64,000 nucleotides of DNA from DASUCS01 sp041166745 (GTDB taxonomy: Bacteria > Actinomycetota > Acidimicrobiia > Acidimicrobiales > JACDCH01). Of this stretch, positions 32,116-41,674 are shown piece after piece. Within the stretch, counting starts at the first letter, position 1. Each line of letters starts with the position of its first letter. Both the position numbers and the translations under genes were made by a program. A model generated the notes under the pieces. The model saw only the letters and a program-made list of their open reading frames with translations. It was not told where the DNA came from and searched no databases. The DNA lies in NCBI GenBank assembly GCA_041166745.1, contig JBEEGH010000016.1, forward strand, positions 1-64,000, read 5' to 3'.

Positions 32116-32357
32116 GTTTCGGGGATGGCTTCCCACCATTGGCACCACCACTCTGCGCCGACGAGGATGCGCAGCTTCGGGTGCCAGCAGTACGAGATGT
32201 CCGCGGTGTTCTCGAGGTAGTAGAGGCAGTTCTCGCACTTCTCTTCGCCCGACGGCCTGCCCTTGAGTACTGCGTTCTCCGAAAGATGCCGCAGCTCCAT
32301 CGACAGCTTCTCGTCGATCTCTTTGGGCTCGGGATCAGGAATGACGTAGTCGGCCAT
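32112..32357 (-). CDS. Small Cys/Trp protein, possible HiPIP-like
   Basis: 81 residues from ATG 32357. Four Cys in the order C-x2-C (CENCLYY), C-x-H-P (SYCWHPKL), and WWCQWW at the end. The spacing, with a final C-x-W motif, recalls high-potential iron-sulfur proteins, which bind a [4Fe-4S] cluster, but no signal peptide is present and the match is only by pattern. It converges with the kinase gene, overlapping by four bases. Confidence 0.6.
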   Translation of the reverse strand: MADYVIPDPEPKEIDEKLSMELRHLSENAVLKGRPSGEEKCENCLYYLENTADISYCWHPKLRILVGAEWWCQWWEAIPET

Positions 32358-32403
32358 CGTCGAGGCTTACCAAACGCGGGTCGCGAGACTCAAACGCACC
32401 CGC

Positions 32404-32649
32404 CTATTGCTGGTAGTGCTCCACCGTGTCCGCGTCGCGAACCGGTACCGCGTCCGGATCCTCCCCGACGTCTCGACGGGCGCGCCGCCGGCGAAGCAGA
32501 TCCCAGCATTGGTCGAGCTGCACCTCGAGCCGTTCGAGCTCGGCGCGCTCCTCGTCGCTGAGCGGCTCGCCGCCAGCATGCCGACCACGCAGTGCGTGCT
32601 CACGCTCGACCAGTTCGTCGATGTTGCGAATCACGTCGACGTCGTCCAC
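32404..32649 (-). CDS. DUF2630 family protein
   Basis: 81 residues from GTG 32649. Short helical protein: VDVIRNIDELVEREHALR, then EERAELERLEVQLDQCWDLL and an Arg-rich segment (RRRRARRDVG). This is the DUF2630 layout found in actinobacteria; function unknown, probably a two-helix coiled coil. It lies 57 bases downstream of the CoxL-like gene on the same strand. Confidence 0.85.
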   Translation of the reverse strand: MDDVDVIRNIDELVEREHALRGRHAGGEPLSDEERAELERLEVQLDQCWDLLRRRRARRDVGEDPDAVPVRDADTVEHYQQ

Positions 32650-32706
32650 TGCACGTACCTCCGGGTGGGTCAAGCGGTGACGATACCTGCGGCGACGCCG
32701 AGCGCG

Positions 32707-34986
32707 TCAGCCGCGTGCAGCCTGAATCGCTCGCCACACCCGTTCGGGGGTTGCGGGAATGTCGACATGGCGTACACCGAGATGGGCGAGCGCATCGCAG
32801 ACCGCGCTCTGCACGGCCGGTGTCGAGCCGATCGTCCCTGATTCGCCGATGCCCTTGGCCCCCAGCGGATTCATGGGTGTCGGCGTCTCCATCGTGACGA
32901 GCTCGAAGTTGGGCAGCTCGGTGGCTGAAATGATCCCGTAGTCGGCGAAGTTGCCGGTGATCGGGTTGCCGTCGGCGTCGTAACGCACTTCCTCGAGCAA
33001 CGCCTGCGCCGCGCCTTGCCCGATGCCGCCGTGGCGCTGCCCTTCGACCAGCAGCGGGTTCACGATTCGGCCGGCGTCGTCGACCGTGAGCATCCGCGAG
33101 AGCACGACTTGGCCCGTCTCGGTGTCGACGTCGACGACGGCCACGTGGCAGCCGAACGGGAACGTTGTCGAGTCCGCTTGGAAGTCGACGACGCCACAGA
33201 TGCCAGTGCCGTCGCCGCGCTCGGCGGCGGCGGTGGCAATCTCGGCCCACGTGCGCGCCACCGCGGGGGTGCCCGTCACATGGAACTGGCCCGACGCGGT
33301 GTCGAGCACGACGTCGTCGGGGCTGGCTTCGAGCAACTCGGCCGCCAGATTGCGGGCCTCGTCCACCGCTTGCTCAGAAGCACGAAGCACCGCAGAGCCA
33401 CCGAGCTGCAACGAGCGCGAGCCCATCGTGCCTTCACCCTTTGCGACGAGGTCGGTGTCGCCCCAGACGAGCTTCACGCGATTCATCGGGATACCCGTCG
33501 TCTCTTGGACGATCATCGCGAAGGCGGTCTCATGCCCTTGCCCGTGAGGGGACGACCCCGTGTACGCAGTTGCGCTTCCGTCCGGATGCACTTCGAGACG
33601 GGCGTGCTCCGACCCGGCCGTCGGTCCCGCCGTGACCTCGACATACACCGACACGCCGATTCCCAACGCGATCGGATCACCGGCGTCGCGCCTTCTCTTC
33701 TGTTCGGCACGGAGGGCGGTGTAGTCCGCGGACTTCAGCGCGAGGTCGAGCGCCGTCTCGTAGTCCCCGTTGTCGTACGAGGTACCGACAGACGTCATGA
33801 ACGGCTCGTCGAACTTCGCGACCAAGTTGCGCCTACGCACCTCGACGGCGTCCATCCCGATCTCAGCGGCGAACAGATCCATCGCCCGTTCGATCGCGGC
33901 GGCTGCCTCCGGACGGCCCGCACCTCGGTACGCACCCGTCGGTGTCGTGTTCGTCGCTACGGAGTTGCTGTTGCACTCGACCTTCGGAATCGCGTACACG
34001 CCGGGAGCCATCATGCGCGTGAGAAACGGCAGGATCGCTCCGATGGCGGGATACGCGCCGGCGTCCTGCAACACCGTCAACCGGTAGGCCTCGACGTTGC
34101 CGTCGCGCGATCCGCCGATCTCGACGGTCTGGATCTGGCCACGACCGTGGACCATGCCGACCATGTTCTCGCTGCGGGTCTCGTGCCACCGGGCCGGGCG
34201 GCCGAGGCGCCGTGCGACCCACGCCACGAAGGTCTCTTCGGCGCCGGCACCCGTCTTGGCACCGAACCCGCCCCCGACATCCGGCGTCGCGACGTGGATG
34301 TGATCGTTCTCGAGCCCGAGCATCGCGGCCACTCCGTCGCGCACGCCGTGAGCATGCTGCGTGGACAGCCACAGATGCAGCTTGCCGTCGGAGTCCCACG
34401 CGGCGGCTGCTCCCCGTACTTCGAGTGGAGCGGCGTTGACGCGAGGATTCATCACGCGCTGCTTGACCACCACCTCACAGCCGTCGAAGAGGTCTTCCGA
34501 ATGGCCGACCATCAACTCGAATGCGGAGTTCGTGCCGGCTTCCTCGAAGAGCAAGACCTCGTTGCGCACCGAGTCCTCGGGGTCGACGACGACGGGCAAC
34601 GGCTCGTAGTCGACGATCACGAGCTCCGCGGCATCGGCTCCCTGTTCGGGCCGGTCGCTCACGATCGCGGCGATCGGCTCGCCGACGAAACGCACTCGCC
34701 CGTCGGACAAGACCGGCCGCACCATCAGCGGATTGAGCATGAAGATCGCCATCGGCATCGGCCCGATGTCGAGATCCGCATGCGTGAACACGGCGTGCAC
34801 GCCAGGCGCGGCCGCGGCCTCGCTGACATCGACGGTGAACGTGCCGTGGGCCAACGTCGAACGGACGAACGTGACATACAGCGCGCTCTCCAACCGCGGC
34901 TCGCGAAAGTCGGCCATGTACTTGCCGCCTTCGGTGAGAAACCGCGGGTCTTCAACACGTACGACGCGAGTGCCGAGAATGCTCAT
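32707..34986 (-). CDS. Form II CoxL-like molybdopterin subunit (xanthine dehydrogenase family)
   Basis: 759 residues from ATG 34986. Large Mo subunit: RVEDPRFLTEGGKYMADF at the start, VGEPIAAIVSDRP, GGGFGAKTG, the active-site loop PTGAYRGAGRPEA and the catalytic Glu region KGIGESGTIG near the C-terminus. AYRGAGR, instead of AYxCSFR, marks form II, so it lacks the Cys that holds copper in true CO dehydrogenases. It should hydroxylate an unknown substrate. No CoxS or CoxM is adjacent; ftsB lies upstream. Confidence 0.9.
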   Translation of the reverse strand: MSILGTRVVRVEDPRFLTEGGKYMADFREPRLESALYVTFVRSTLAHGTFTVDVSEAAAAPGVHAVFTHADLDIGPMPMAIFMLNPLMVRPVLSDGRVRFVGEPIAAIVSDRPEQGADAAELVIVDYEPLPVVVDPEDSVRNEVLLFEEAGTNSAFELMVGHSEDLFDGCEVVVKQRVMNPRVNAAPLEVRGAAAAWDSDGKLHLWLSTQHAHGVRDGVAAMLGLENDHIHVATPDVGGGFGAKTGAGAEETFVAWVARRLGRPARWHETRSENMVGMVHGRGQIQTVEIGGSRDGNVEAYRLTVLQDAGAYPAIGAILPFLTRMMAPGVYAIPKVECNSNSVATNTTPTGAYRGAGRPEAAAAIERAMDLFAAEIGMDAVEVRRRNLVAKFDEPFMTSVGTSYDNGDYETALDLALKSADYTALRAEQKRRRDAGDPIALGIGVSVYVEVTAGPTAGSEHARLEVHPDGSATAYTGSSPHGQGHETAFAMIVQETTGIPMNRVKLVWGDTDLVAKGEGTMGSRSLQLGGSAVLRASEQAVDEARNLAAELLEASPDDVVLDTASGQFHVTGTPAVARTWAEIATAAAERGDGTGICGVVDFQADSTTFPFGCHVAVVDVDTETGQVVLSRMLTVDDAGRIVNPLLVEGQRHGGIGQGAAQALLEEVRYDADGNPITGNFADYGIISATELPNFELVTMETPTPMNPLGAKGIGESGTIGSTPAVQSAVCDALAHLGVRHVDIPATPERVWRAIQAARG

Positions 34987-35004
34987 CGGCCGGGAGGTTA
35001 TCGA

Positions 35005-35391
35005 CTACGGGTTGCTGGGAGCCTGACTGGGGTCGAGCTTCGCGGCGAGCCCGGTGAAGGGCCAGACCGGTGGAACCGTGATCTTCGGTGGCGGCGCGGG
35101 GAGGATCGCGATGCTCTCCTCGCCGGGACGAACCAGGTTGTAGTTCTCGCGAGCGATTCGCTCGATTTCGCCATCGGTGTTCAAGTCGGCGGCCTGCTGG
35201 TCGAGCTTGGCGTTCTCGGTCTGCAGCACGTCGAGCTGATGCTGCGCCTTCTGTAATGCGGAGCGTTGTGCGAAATAGGTGCGCGTCGGATACACCCCGA
35301 TGAACAGCACACCGACGATCGTGACGGACCCGACGAGGATCCACAGCAACCGTCGCCGCGGTGCTCGAAGCGTGAGCGCGGCCGTGCTCAT
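35005..35391 (-). CDS. ftsB: FtsB/DivIC-like septum formation initiator
   Basis: 128 residues from ATG 35391, overlapping the eno stop (ATGA). A short cytoplasmic basic start, one membrane helix (LLWILVGSVTIVGVLFIGVY), then a coiled coil (LQKAQHQLDVLQTENAKLDQ) and the conserved ARENYNLVRPGEE motif of septum formation initiator proteins. It would act at the division septum with FtsL and FtsQ. The eno-ftsB pairing is standard in actinobacteria. Confidence 0.9.
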   Translation of the reverse strand: MSTAALTLRAPRRRLLWILVGSVTIVGVLFIGVYPTRTYFAQRSALQKAQHQLDVLQTENAKLDQQAADLNTDGEIERIARENYNLVRPGEESIAILPAPPPKITVPPVWPFTGLAAKLDPSQAPSNP

Positions 35392-36689
35392 GCCATCTCT
35401 GCCTTCCGGGGAGCCAGCGCGGCGCGTCCGAGGAACGCCGCCGATTCTCCCAGCAGCTCTTCGATGCGCAAGAGCTGGTTGTACTTGGCGACCCGATCCG
35501 AGCGCGCCGGCGCGCCCGCCTTGATCTGCCCACAGTTCGTGGCGACCGCGAGGTCGGCGATGGTGGTGTCTTCCGTCTCGCCCGATCGGTGCGACATCAC
35601 CGCGGTGTAGCCGGATGACGTGGCGAGGCCGACGGTGTCGAGCGTCTCGGTCAGTGTTCCGATCTGGTTCGCCTTGACGAGAATGGAGTTGGCGATGCCG
35701 TCCGCGATGCCGCGAGACAATCGTTCGACGTTGGTGACGAACAGGTCGTCGCCGACCAACTGGATTCGGGCACCGAGCGCGCTCGTGAGCGCCGCCCATC
35801 CCTCCCAATCCTCTTCCGCCATCCCATCCTCGATCGACACGATCGGGTAACGCTCGACGAGGTCGGCGAAGTACGCCGCCATGTCGGCCGGACTCAGCTC
35901 GCGACCACCTTCTCCTGCGAGCACGTACCGGCCCGTCTTCGTGTCGAAGAATTCGGAGGTCGCGGGGTCGAGTGCGATGGCGATGTCGTCGCCCGGCGCG
36001 AAGCCGGCGGCTTCGATCGCCTGAACGAGCACCTGCACGGCTTCCTCGTTCGACGCGAGGTCTGGTGCGAATCCTCCCTCGTCGCCGACGGCCGTGGACA
36101 ACCCCCGGTCGTGCAACAAGGTCTTCAGCGCGTGGTAGGTCTCCGCGCCCCAACGCAGGGCTTCGGAGTACGAAGCCGCACCAACCGGCATGAGCATGAA
36201 CTCCTGCAGGTCGACGTTGTTGTCAGCGTGGGCGCCACCGTTGATCACGTTCAGCATCGGCACCGGCAGCACATGCGCGTTGGCACCACCGACATAACGG
36301 AACAGCGGAAGCTCGAGCTCGTCGGCCCCCGCCCTGGCCACGGCCAACGACACGCCGAGGATGGCGTTGGCGCCGAGGCGGCTCTTGTTGTCGGTGCCGT
36401 CGAGGTCGATCATCGCAAGGTCGACCGCCCGCTGGTCGAGCGCTTCGAAGCCGATCAGCGCGCCGGCGATCTCGCCGCCCACGTGCTCGACGGCGCTCGT
36501 GACCCCTTTGCCTCCGTACCGGTCACCGCCGTCGCGCAGCTCCACCGCCTCGAACTGTCCGGTCGAAGCGCCTGACGGGACGATGGCCCGCCCGCGGGCA
36601 CCCGACTCGAGGAACACCTCGACCTCGACGGTCGGATTCCCTCTCGAATCGAGGACCTCCCGTCCCAAGATGTGCTCGATACTCGACAT
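35388..36689 (-). CDS. eno: Enolase
   Basis: 433 residues from ATG 36689. Full-length glycolytic enolase converting 2-phosphoglycerate to phosphoenolpyruvate. Motifs: EVLDSRGNPTVEVEV, GASTGQFEAVELRDG, the metal Asp of IVSIEDGMAEEDW, LVGDDLFVTN, the catalytic Lys in ILVKANQIGTLTET, and MSHRSGETEDTTIADLAV. It heads a two-gene operon with ftsB. Confidence 0.97.
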   Translation of the reverse strand: MSSIEHILGREVLDSRGNPTVEVEVFLESGARGRAIVPSGASTGQFEAVELRDGGDRYGGKGVTSAVEHVGGEIAGALIGFEALDQRAVDLAMIDLDGTDNKSRLGANAILGVSLAVARAGADELELPLFRYVGGANAHVLPVPMLNVINGGAHADNNVDLQEFMLMPVGAASYSEALRWGAETYHALKTLLHDRGLSTAVGDEGGFAPDLASNEEAVQVLVQAIEAAGFAPGDDIAIALDPATSEFFDTKTGRYVLAGEGGRELSPADMAAYFADLVERYPIVSIEDGMAEEDWEGWAALTSALGARIQLVGDDLFVTNVERLSRGIADGIANSILVKANQIGTLTETLDTVGLATSSGYTAVMSHRSGETEDTTIADLAVATNCGQIKAGAPARSDRVAKYNQLLRIEELLGESAAFLGRAALAPRKAEMA

Positions 36690-36835
36690 GCCGCCAAGAC
36701 TCCATGTGATCGACGACGCCGTCGTGAAACGGCGTGCGGCAGAATTGTGGATGTTGCTGCTGTGGACAGTGTTGGCAACGTTACTCCTGTTGCTGACGAT
36801 GGTCTTGCCAGCAAAGGGTGTCGTACCCTTGTGCC

Positions 36836-39358
36836 GTGGCCGTGCGGGTGGGACGCGAGACCGTGCAGCGGCTGGCCGCCGCCGGTGACACCTTCGCGGT
36901 CCAGGTCGGCCATCCGTCGGATCTGGGCGCGGCGATCGGTGCGTTGAAGCTCGCCAGGGTGGACGTGCTCGGCCTGGCGGCCCGTACTCGCACGACCACG
37001 GACGGCGGTCCGGACGCTCTCCCCGATCCGCCGACGGTCTCGTCGGTGGTCAATGCGCCCGGAGGGCCCCTGTTCCTCGTGGAGAACTTGGCGGCCGACG
37101 CCGACCTGCTCGGTTCGATCCCCGAGGTGATCGTGCGCCGCCTCGAGAAGGCCGGTGTCGAGTCGGCCACCGTCGAAGCCCCGCCCCGGGGCGGCGTCCT
37201 CGATGTGCTCGACACCACTCCTCACGCGGTGGTGCTGCGGTTGTTCCCGCGGCCGCGGGGTCGGCTGACAATGCTGCCGGCGGACTGGCTCGACATCGCC
37301 TGCGAGTGGGTCACGGGCGATCTGATGGGCGACGAAACCAGCCGGATGCGGGTGCTCGGTGTGGAATTCGACGTGCCGGCCAGCGAGGTGTCCGTCGTCG
37401 TGCACGACTGCGGTCTGGCCAAGGCGTGGTGTGATGCAGTCAACGGTCAGCTCGACGATCGTGTGCGCATCGCCAGCATCACCTTCGGGCGGTTACCGCA
37501 TCTGGCGCTCGCGGCCGGCGGTCCGCAAGTCGATGCGAACGGTCTCGTTGCCCGCTTCCACCTCTTGCAGGAGATCGCACGAGAGCTCGCGGCAGACGTG
37601 GCCTATGGCTGTATCGACTTCGAGCCGACGTTCGAGGGCTTGGCCCTCGGATTGAGCCCCGACGGTTGGCAGACCCAAGGCGGGGCACCGCCGAACGTGA
37701 TCGCCCGCGAGCTGGTTGATGACCACGTGCCCGACGCATACCCCTATCAAGTGCTCGGCCCTGATCATCTGACGCACCTCGGCGAGCTCGGCTCGGCGTA
37801 CGAAGCGCTGGGCGAAGGTCGCGTGGAGCTCACGCTCGACGAGCCGGAGTCCTGGCTGCCAGGCCGACCGGAGCGCGACGACGCGCAGGCACACGGGTGG
37901 GACGTCCTGGCACCGTGCCTTGTGCTCCAAGACGATCTCGCGGCGCTCGTCGCGTCCCGCGGAACCGGTGCTGGTGCCGCGGCCCTCGACATCGCGGACA
38001 GCGAGGCCGACATCGCGGCACTCGAGTCGATTCCCGATCTGGACGGCATCGTTCTCGAACGCTCCGCGCACGCCCGCCGAGGCACCAAGCTCACGTTGCT
38101 CGAGCTCGTCAGCTGGCTCAATCACGAACCGCACAGCGACCTGCCGCAATCCGTGTCGCCAGTGCTCTCGACGTTCGCGCGATGGCTGGCCGCCGGCTTC
38201 GACAACGGCGACCGCCAGGCATTGAAGGCGATCGCGCCGCGACTGATCGGGACCGGACCAGCCACGCCCACGGAGGAGCGAGCGCGCCAATGGCTCGCCA
38301 CCGAATGGCTGGTGCGGGTGCAGGCGCCGGCCTGGCTGCGCGCCGCCGGACTCCTCGAGGCCGCCGACCGCCTCGAATCGTTGGGCCGGCTCTCCGACGA
38401 TCTCGAGCTGGTGCGAGCAGTCGACATCCTCGGTACGGCCATCACCATAGGCAGCCGGCGAATCGACATCACGGCGTCCATCGTCAGCGACGACGAGATC
38501 AAGCGCGGCGTTCCCGACGAGGCGATCGTCTGGGACGCGTGGGAGCGCGTCACCGAGACGACGGGTTACGTCGCCGCATCAGAGGCGGCGACGCACGGAG
38601 CGCCGGCAGAGCTCACGTATGCCACCGACCTCCGCGTGATCGAGTGCTCACGCGATCCACGCGTCCGCGACGAGCTCGAAGCGTCGCGACAGTCGGTCGG
38701 CGACACCGCGTGGACCACGGCACTGCACGCCGTCGCCGACGAAGCCTGGGAGCAGGGATGGCGCGCGGCCGACCTCGCCGCCCGCGAACTGTCCGGCTTC
38801 ACCATTCGCGTCGAGATGGGCCGCGTCGCCAAGACCGTGTTGGCCCGTCGAGACGCGCAGGAAGAGGATCGCGAAACGGCGCTCGAGCTCGCGGACCAAG
38901 CGGCCCGCGACTCGTTGACGCGCGCCGCTCTCGCCGGCGGAGCCTTCAGCGATGAGCATCCCTGGGATGCGGCCCGCAACGCGGCCCGGGTCTCCGAGGG
39001 AGGCAAAGAGTGGTCGGTCGTCAGCGACGAAGCCCGCCGCGCCATCGGAGAAAACGCGTGGGCTCAAGCCATGGCCGATGCCCGCGCCGTCGTGACGACA
39101 CTGCTGGCAGACACGCCGGACACCGTTGCGCGCGTCGTCGTCGCCTCGGTGGCCCGGGAGGCGTCGAGCGCGGCGGCCCGTGGAGTGGCTTTGCGCGCCA
39201 GCGCGGTCGCTCGAGCGCAGGGTGGTGATCAGGCCGAGACCGAAGCGGCCGCTCACGAGGCGCTGCAACGCACGGCCATCGGCTTACAGGCGGAAGCGCT
39301 CGTGCTCCTCGATCACCTGATCGATGTCGAGGTGCCCGCCTCTATCGCTGCTCAGTAG
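36836..39358 (+). CDS. Large conserved-looking hypothetical protein
   Basis: 840 residues from GTG 36836; GTG 36818 in the same frame is an alternative. No signal peptide or membrane segment. The first 300 residues look alpha/beta with TVQRLAAAGDTFAVQVGHP near the N-terminus; a motif AHGWDVLAPCLVLQDD sits near 355; the last 300 residues are Ala-rich, helical and acidic, probably elongated. No nucleotide-binding or catalytic motif was seen. It is divergent from eno and overlaps the mazG 3' end by 17 bases. Confidence 0.75.
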   Translation: MAVRVGRETVQRLAAAGDTFAVQVGHPSDLGAAIGALKLARVDVLGLAARTRTTTDGGPDALPDPPTVSSVVNAPGGPLFLVENLAADADLLGSIPEVIVRRLEKAGVESATVEAPPRGGVLDVLDTTPHAVVLRLFPRPRGRLTMLPADWLDIACEWVTGDLMGDETSRMRVLGVEFDVPASEVSVVVHDCGLAKAWCDAVNGQLDDRVRIASITFGRLPHLALAAGGPQVDANGLVARFHLLQEIARELAADVAYGCIDFEPTFEGLALGLSPDGWQTQGGAPPNVIARELVDDHVPDAYPYQVLGPDHLTHLGELGSAYEALGEGRVELTLDEPESWLPGRPERDDAQAHGWDVLAPCLVLQDDLAALVASRGTGAGAAALDIADSEADIAALESIPDLDGIVLERSAHARRGTKLTLLELVSWLNHEPHSDLPQSVSPVLSTFARWLAAGFDNGDRQALKAIAPRLIGTGPATPTEERARQWLATEWLVRVQAPAWLRAAGLLEAADRLESLGRLSDDLELVRAVDILGTAITIGSRRIDITASIVSDDEIKRGVPDEAIVWDAWERVTETTGYVAASEAATHGAPAELTYATDLRVIECSRDPRVRDELEASRQSVGDTAWTTALHAVADEAWEQGWRAADLAARELSGFTIRVEMGRVAKTVLARRDAQEEDRETALELADQAARDSLTRAALAGGAFSDEHPWDAARNAARVSEGGKEWSVVSDEARRAIGENAWAQAMADARAVVTTLLADTPDTVARVVVASVAREASSAAARGVALRASAVARAQGGDQAETEAAAHEALQRTAIGLQAEALVLLDHLIDVEVPASIAAQ

Positions 39359-40640
39359 CGGCCGCTCGATCGCGGAGCTCAGCCGCAGCCGCGCGCAACG
39401 CCGCTTCAGGGTCGACATCGAGTGCCCGCGCGGCCGCGACCACAGCGAGCAGCGCGTCGCCGATCTCGTCGGCTGTTGGCGTCGGTGACGGCAACGCGAC
39501 ATCGACACCCAGCGTCCGCGCCTTGCGTACGACCTTGTGGGCATACAGCAGCGATGGCAACGAGGCTGGGATGCCATCGAAGATGCTGTCCCGGCCCTTC
39601 TCTTCCTTCTTGATCTGCTCCCAGTTGCGCATCACGGTGCCGGCATCCTCGGCCTGCACATCGGCGAAGACGTGTGGGTGCCGAGTCACGAGCTTGTCGT
39701 GGATGCCCCGGGCGACGTCGGCGAGCGTGAACGCCCCGTGCTCACCGGCGAGCGTCGCGTGAAAGCAGATCTGGAAGAGCAGATCGCCGAGCTCCTCCTC
39801 GAGATGCTCGTACCCCTCGCCTGTCTCCACGTCGAGGTGCTCGATGGCTTCGAGCACCTCGTAGGTCTCTTCGAGCAAGTGACGAGTGAGTGTCGTGTGC
39901 GTTTGCTCGCGGTCCCACGGACAGCGCTCGCGCAACACGTGCACCAACTCATCGAAGCGCGCCACCTCGGATGCCACCGCGGGTGCGGCGGCATCGATCC
40001 ACAGGGCCGTGAGATGGTCGGGCTCGACGGCTCGATCGAGCTCGCTGCGCTCGATGCTGACAATGAACTCGTCAGCAGCGCCCAGCCGTTGCAACACGAC
40101 GATCGGTGGTCCGTCGAGATCGAGCGCGAGCTTCACGTCGGACAACACCGCCCGGCTGTCGCATTGCGCCACGAGCAACGGCCCGCGCTCCCCCGCGGCC
40201 TCGACGGCGAATCGGTGTCCGTCGATGATCCGTGCGCCCAGCTCGACGGGATCGACTCCGAGTCGCGTCCATGCGAGATCGGCGAACGAAAGCGAAGGCA
40301 ACACGTCGAGCTCGATGCGCCCGGCCTTGGCCGCGTCGCGCAACAGCGCGACCGTGCGTTCGGCCACCGCCGGTGACCCGGGCACGGCGTACAGCACCTC
40401 GCCGTGTTCATCGGCCGCGCGCACCAGCTGGTCGACGATCGTGCGATACACGTCGTCGAGGGAGGCGGCCTGCTCGTAGATCTCGTCGAACGACTCCGCG
40501 GGCTCGACGACAGTGGCGGCGGCGTGGCGTGTGGTCCTGACGAATCGTACGCTGATCCGGGCGATCGCCGCACTCGTCGCGGCGGTGACGAGGCCGGGTC
40601 CCGCAGGGCCGAGGCCCACCACGGTGACCCGCGAGCTCAC
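39342..40640 (-). CDS. mazG: MazG: nucleoside triphosphate pyrophosphohydrolase with methylase-like N-domain
   Basis: 432 residues from GTG 40640. The N-terminal 190 residues form a tetrapyrrole-methylase-like domain (VTVVGLGPAGPGLVT, YAVPGSPAVAERTV). The MazG domain follows: HVLRERCPWDREQTHTTLTR, LLEETYEVLEAIEH and EEELGDLLFQICFHA, giving the E-x2-E-x12-E-x2-D metal site. It hydrolyses non-canonical NTPs. Long two-domain forms like this occur in Firmicutes and actinobacteria. It is the last gene of mfd-surA-mazG. Confidence 0.92.
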   Translation of the reverse strand: MSSRVTVVGLGPAGPGLVTAATSAAIARISVRFVRTTRHAAATVVEPAESFDEIYEQAASLDDVYRTIVDQLVRAADEHGEVLYAVPGSPAVAERTVALLRDAAKAGRIELDVLPSLSFADLAWTRLGVDPVELGARIIDGHRFAVEAAGERGPLLVAQCDSRAVLSDVKLALDLDGPPIVVLQRLGAADEFIVSIERSELDRAVEPDHLTALWIDAAAPAVASEVARFDELVHVLRERCPWDREQTHTTLTRHLLEETYEVLEAIEHLDVETGEGYEHLEEELGDLLFQICFHATLAGEHGAFTLADVARGIHDKLVTRHPHVFADVQAEDAGTVMRNWEQIKKEEKGRDSIFDGIPASLPSLLYAHKVVRKARTLGVDVALPSPTPTADEIGDALLAVVAAARALDVDPEAALRAAAAELRDRAAATEQR

Positions 40641-41674
40641 GGGGTGTCAGACGAAGAAGACGACGGCGGTGAGGAACCCGAGTTGACGTCGAGCGCCGGC
40701 GGGTTGATCTGGAACGTGGCGGCGTCGAAGGTGCCGTACCGCTTGTCGATCGTGACCTGCGCCTCGGCGCGCGCTTGACGGAGCCACGCTCCGAACGATT
40801 GACCAGCGGTCGACGAGGCGAGCTCCTCTGCTTGCGAACGAACTTCGTCGAGAGACGCAACCTGACGGTCGGTGATCTTCACGATGCTGATCCCGCTCGT
40901 GCCGGGAATCGGGTCGAGCACCTCGCCGGTCTTGCCCGCTTGCAGAACTTGGGCCACCGTCGGATTGAACTCAGACGGAAGGCGGCAGCCGATGTCGCCT
41001 CCGTTGTCCTTCGTGGTCGTGTCGATGGACACCTCACGGGCCAGCGCGGCGAAGTCCGCTCCGCCACGAGCTCGGGCGAGGACCGTGTCGGCCGTCGCCT
41101 GGTCGCTGACGGCGATGACCGAGATGCACAGCTTCGTGAAGTCGTCGGGGTGCGAGTTGTAGTAGCCCGCGGCGTCGACGCCTTGGCCGCACTTCTGACC
41201 GGTCAGCGCGCCCTCGAGCGCGATCACATCCGCATTGCGCTGGATGAGAACCTCTTGATAGGGCTTCGGGAACTTGTTGAAGAGTTGCTCGCCGGTGGTG
41301 GCGTTCTGCTGTCCGAGGTTGAGCATGGCGTCGTTGCGAGCTTCGACCCTGCACGCGTCGTCGATGACGACGTGGCGCTTCGTGATCTCGGCGTGGATCA
41401 ACGTGTAGTCCATCTGGCGCAGCAGGACCTGCGCGACGAAGGCGGCGTCGAACGAGCCGGGAGTCGCGCCGACGACGGTGAGGCCGCCCGTCGGTGAGCC
41501 CGACTGCAACGAGTTGATGAAGTCGCCGTTGGCCTCGATGGCATTGAGCTCCTCCACGAGGTCGTGGGTGGAGATCGTCTTGCCGTTCACCGTCGCCGCG
41601 GGGTCGCTCGACGTGCTCCCGCAGGCGGCACCGAAGGCCAGCGTGCAGAGGACGAGAGCGGCGAGGCGTTTCAC
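40637..41674 (-). CDS. SurA-like peptidyl-prolyl isomerase lipoprotein
   Basis: 345 residues from ATG 41674, overlapping mfd (ATGA) and mazG (GTGA). Signal peptide with lipobox (LAFGAAC, Cys 18), then the SurA N-terminal helical region (VNGKTISTHDLVEELN), and a parvulin domain: ADTVLARARGGADFAALAREVS, GGDIGCRLPSEFNP and VLDPIPGTSGISIVKI. A Ser/Pro-rich tail ends the protein. It would help fold exported proteins. Confidence 0.85.
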   Translation of the reverse strand: MKRLAALVLCTLAFGAACGSTSSDPAATVNGKTISTHDLVEELNAIEANGDFINSLQSGSPTGGLTVVGATPGSFDAAFVAQVLLRQMDYTLIHAEITKRHVVIDDACRVEARNDAMLNLGQQNATTGEQLFNKFPKPYQEVLIQRNADVIALEGALTGQKCGQGVDAAGYYNSHPDDFTKLCISVIAVSDQATADTVLARARGGADFAALAREVSIDTTTKDNGGDIGCRLPSEFNPTVAQVLQAGKTGEVLDPIPGTSGISIVKITDRQVASLDEVRSQAEELASSTAGQSFGAWLRQARAEAQVTIDKRYGTFDAATFQINPPALDVNSGSSPPSSSSSDTP

